Translations under genes and position numbers: made by a program
Assembly: GCA_033558025.1 (NCBI GenBank)
Contig: JAUCEF010000007.1
Span: 7,874,001 to 7,938,000 of the forward strand
From: Phytophthora sp. 'mugwort'
Taxonomy: Eukaryota > Oomycota > Peronosporomycetes > Peronosporales > Peronosporaceae
DNA length: 64,000 nucleotides
Direction of reading: 5' to 3'
In this document: positions 63,202 through 64,000 of the stretch, in pieces
How positions within the stretch are numbered: position 1 is the stretch's first letter
Layout of the letters: every line of letters starts with the position of its first letter
Notes under the pieces: generated by a model
What the model was told of the DNA's origin: nothing
Database searches by the model: none
Seen by the model: the letters and a program-made list of their open reading frames with translations, nothing else

Positions 63202-64000
63202 TTAATTTCGGCGGGCAGCGTTTCGCTCTCGTTTTGCCTTAAGAGTCTTGTCTTGATAAACCATTTCGTCACGGAAAGCCTTCAGCAAATGGCCGCCAGC
63301 AAGAGTGTTGCCACCGCAAAGTTGAGTGAATCGAGCATGCGTGAATCGAGTGAGAATTCTACCATCAACAGAGCTGTTTACATTGTCGGCGAACTTTTGG
63401 AATCTGCCCTTACGAACCGAGCAGATCCAGTTCCTCACACGGTCGTTGTCCCATTCACGGATCGGCACCAAGCGATCTTCTTTGTCCTCTCCTGCTTCTT
63501 TCACATCGACTCGATCCGTGCTGATGTGAGGGGTGTCTTCTAGCATTTGACTCGCACAGAGCAACGTGTGCAGTGTATGTTCCGTGTCAATTGACAACGG
63601 TGATATTGTGGCGATCACGCTAGCTCGGGAGTTCGTACTCCAGAGACAGCTTTTTAAGACACGGGTAAGCACACTGGCGCGGTAGGGCACGAAGCCCGTG
63701 TTATCCTCGCGTCCGATGGCACGAACGCACTCTTTCAGCGCCAAGTGACTCTTGTTAATCTCAATGGCTTCTTTCCTGCGTGCAGCATCATGGTAAAACG
63801 AATCCTCATTGCGCTCGCTGCCTGCTAGATCCAGCAGCACGAGCTGTCCATAGAGTTTGCCGAGGCTATCAATACTCGAACTGCGATGACGTAAATTGAT
63901 GTAGCACGCCAAGTGAGAGCGCGATGACTGGTGGTTCACTATCGTCGATTCGGTCGTGCGCAAGTCCTTGACGTTTTCGAGCACCTCCAACAAAGAGTTA
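63202..64000 (-). CDS. Kinesin motor, C-terminal part with SAM-like domain (5' end outside window)
   Basis: Partial: the frame is open to the window edge and ends at 63202. Motor motifs: IVNHQSSRSH (switch I), GQLVLLDLAGSE (switch II), INKSHLALKECVRAI and PYRASVLTRVLKSCL (L12/alpha5 region), SRASVIATISPLSIDTEHTL. These complete the ATPase and microtubule-binding core. The motor is followed by an acidic linker (DVKEAGEDKEDRL) and a SAM-like domain (VPIREWDNDRVRNWI to GGHLLKAFRDEM), then a short basic tail. The spacing resembles internal or kinesin-13-like motors rather than long-stalk transport kinesins, but the missing N-terminus prevents assignment. Confidence 0.88.
   Translation of the reverse strand, partial: NSLLEVLENVKDLRTTESTIVNHQSSRSHLACYINLRHRSSSIDSLGKLYGQLVLLDLAGSERNEDSFYHDAARRKEAIEINKSHLALKECVRAIGREDNTGFVPYRASVLTRVLKSCLWSTNSRASVIATISPLSIDTEHTLHTLLCASQMLEDTPHISTDRVDVKEAGEDKEDRLVPIREWDNDRVRNWICSVRKGRFQKFADNVNSSVDGRILTRFTHARFTQLCGGNTLAGGHLLKAFRDEMVYQDKTLKAKRERNAARRN

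Noticed and set aside
1..64000. CRISPR arrays, tRNA and rRNA genes
   Set aside because: I looked for regular short repeats with spacers, cloverleaf-like sequences and conserved rRNA blocks and saw none; a tRNA covariance-model scan would settle tRNAs.

Overview
The window looks like nuclear DNA of an oomycete, most likely a Phytophthora. Short introns of 64-80 bp, core promoters of the oomycete Inr+FPR type (TCATTCTTCAATCC-like), large intronless full-size ABCG/PDR transporters, an M96-type mating-associated protein, and Tc1/mariner, MULE, Copia and Gypsy relics all point the same way. The species was not determined.

Layout. 1-3.1 kb is a graveyard: two fragments of one aldehyde dehydrogenase pseudogene in opposite orientations, then a Tc1-like element with ~280-bp terminal inverted repeats. 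4.7-14.2 kb is a gene island: a SURNod19-like secreted/membrane protein (+), an RBM34/Nop12-like RNA-binding protein (-, 1 intron), a DEK-like chromatin protein (-, 6 introns), and a 1111-aa membrane protein with ankyrin repeats and two TIR domains (+). 14.4-17.4 kb holds a frameshifted Tc1 transposase and a decayed ORF group. 17.7-20.6 kb is a GH85 endo-beta-N-acetylglucosaminidase with an unusual N-terminal membrane anchor.

21-45.3 kb is a cluster of four full-size ABCG/PDR transporters, with an M96-like gene after the first. The two middle transporters form a nearly perfect ~4.95-kb inverted duplication (arms about 27334-32285 and 35521-40472) around 3.2 kb of truncated Copia retrotransposon. 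The proteins of the two arms differ at one residue.

45.5-59.2 kb is a nested transposon block. A decayed Mutator-like element (transposase, SWIM finger, Ulp1/C48 peptidase; minus strand) is split by a 7.2-kb chromodomain Gypsy element (48667-55905) with ~260-bp LTRs. That Gypsy element also carries an opposite-strand reading frame. 60.3-64 kb returns to host genes: a small unknown protein, an MFS transporter with one intron, and the 3' part of a kinesin with a C-terminal SAM-like domain, cut by the window edge.

The host genes do not form a pathway. The coherent functional block is the PDR transporter array (drug/lipid export), expanded by duplication and interleaved with retroelements. The most unusual single gene is the TM-ankyrin-TIR-TIR protein, whose first TIR keeps the glutamate used by NAD-cleaving TIR enzymes. 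Intron and start choices were made by hand from splice consensus and reading-frame continuity; homology statements come from recognition of motifs, not from a search.
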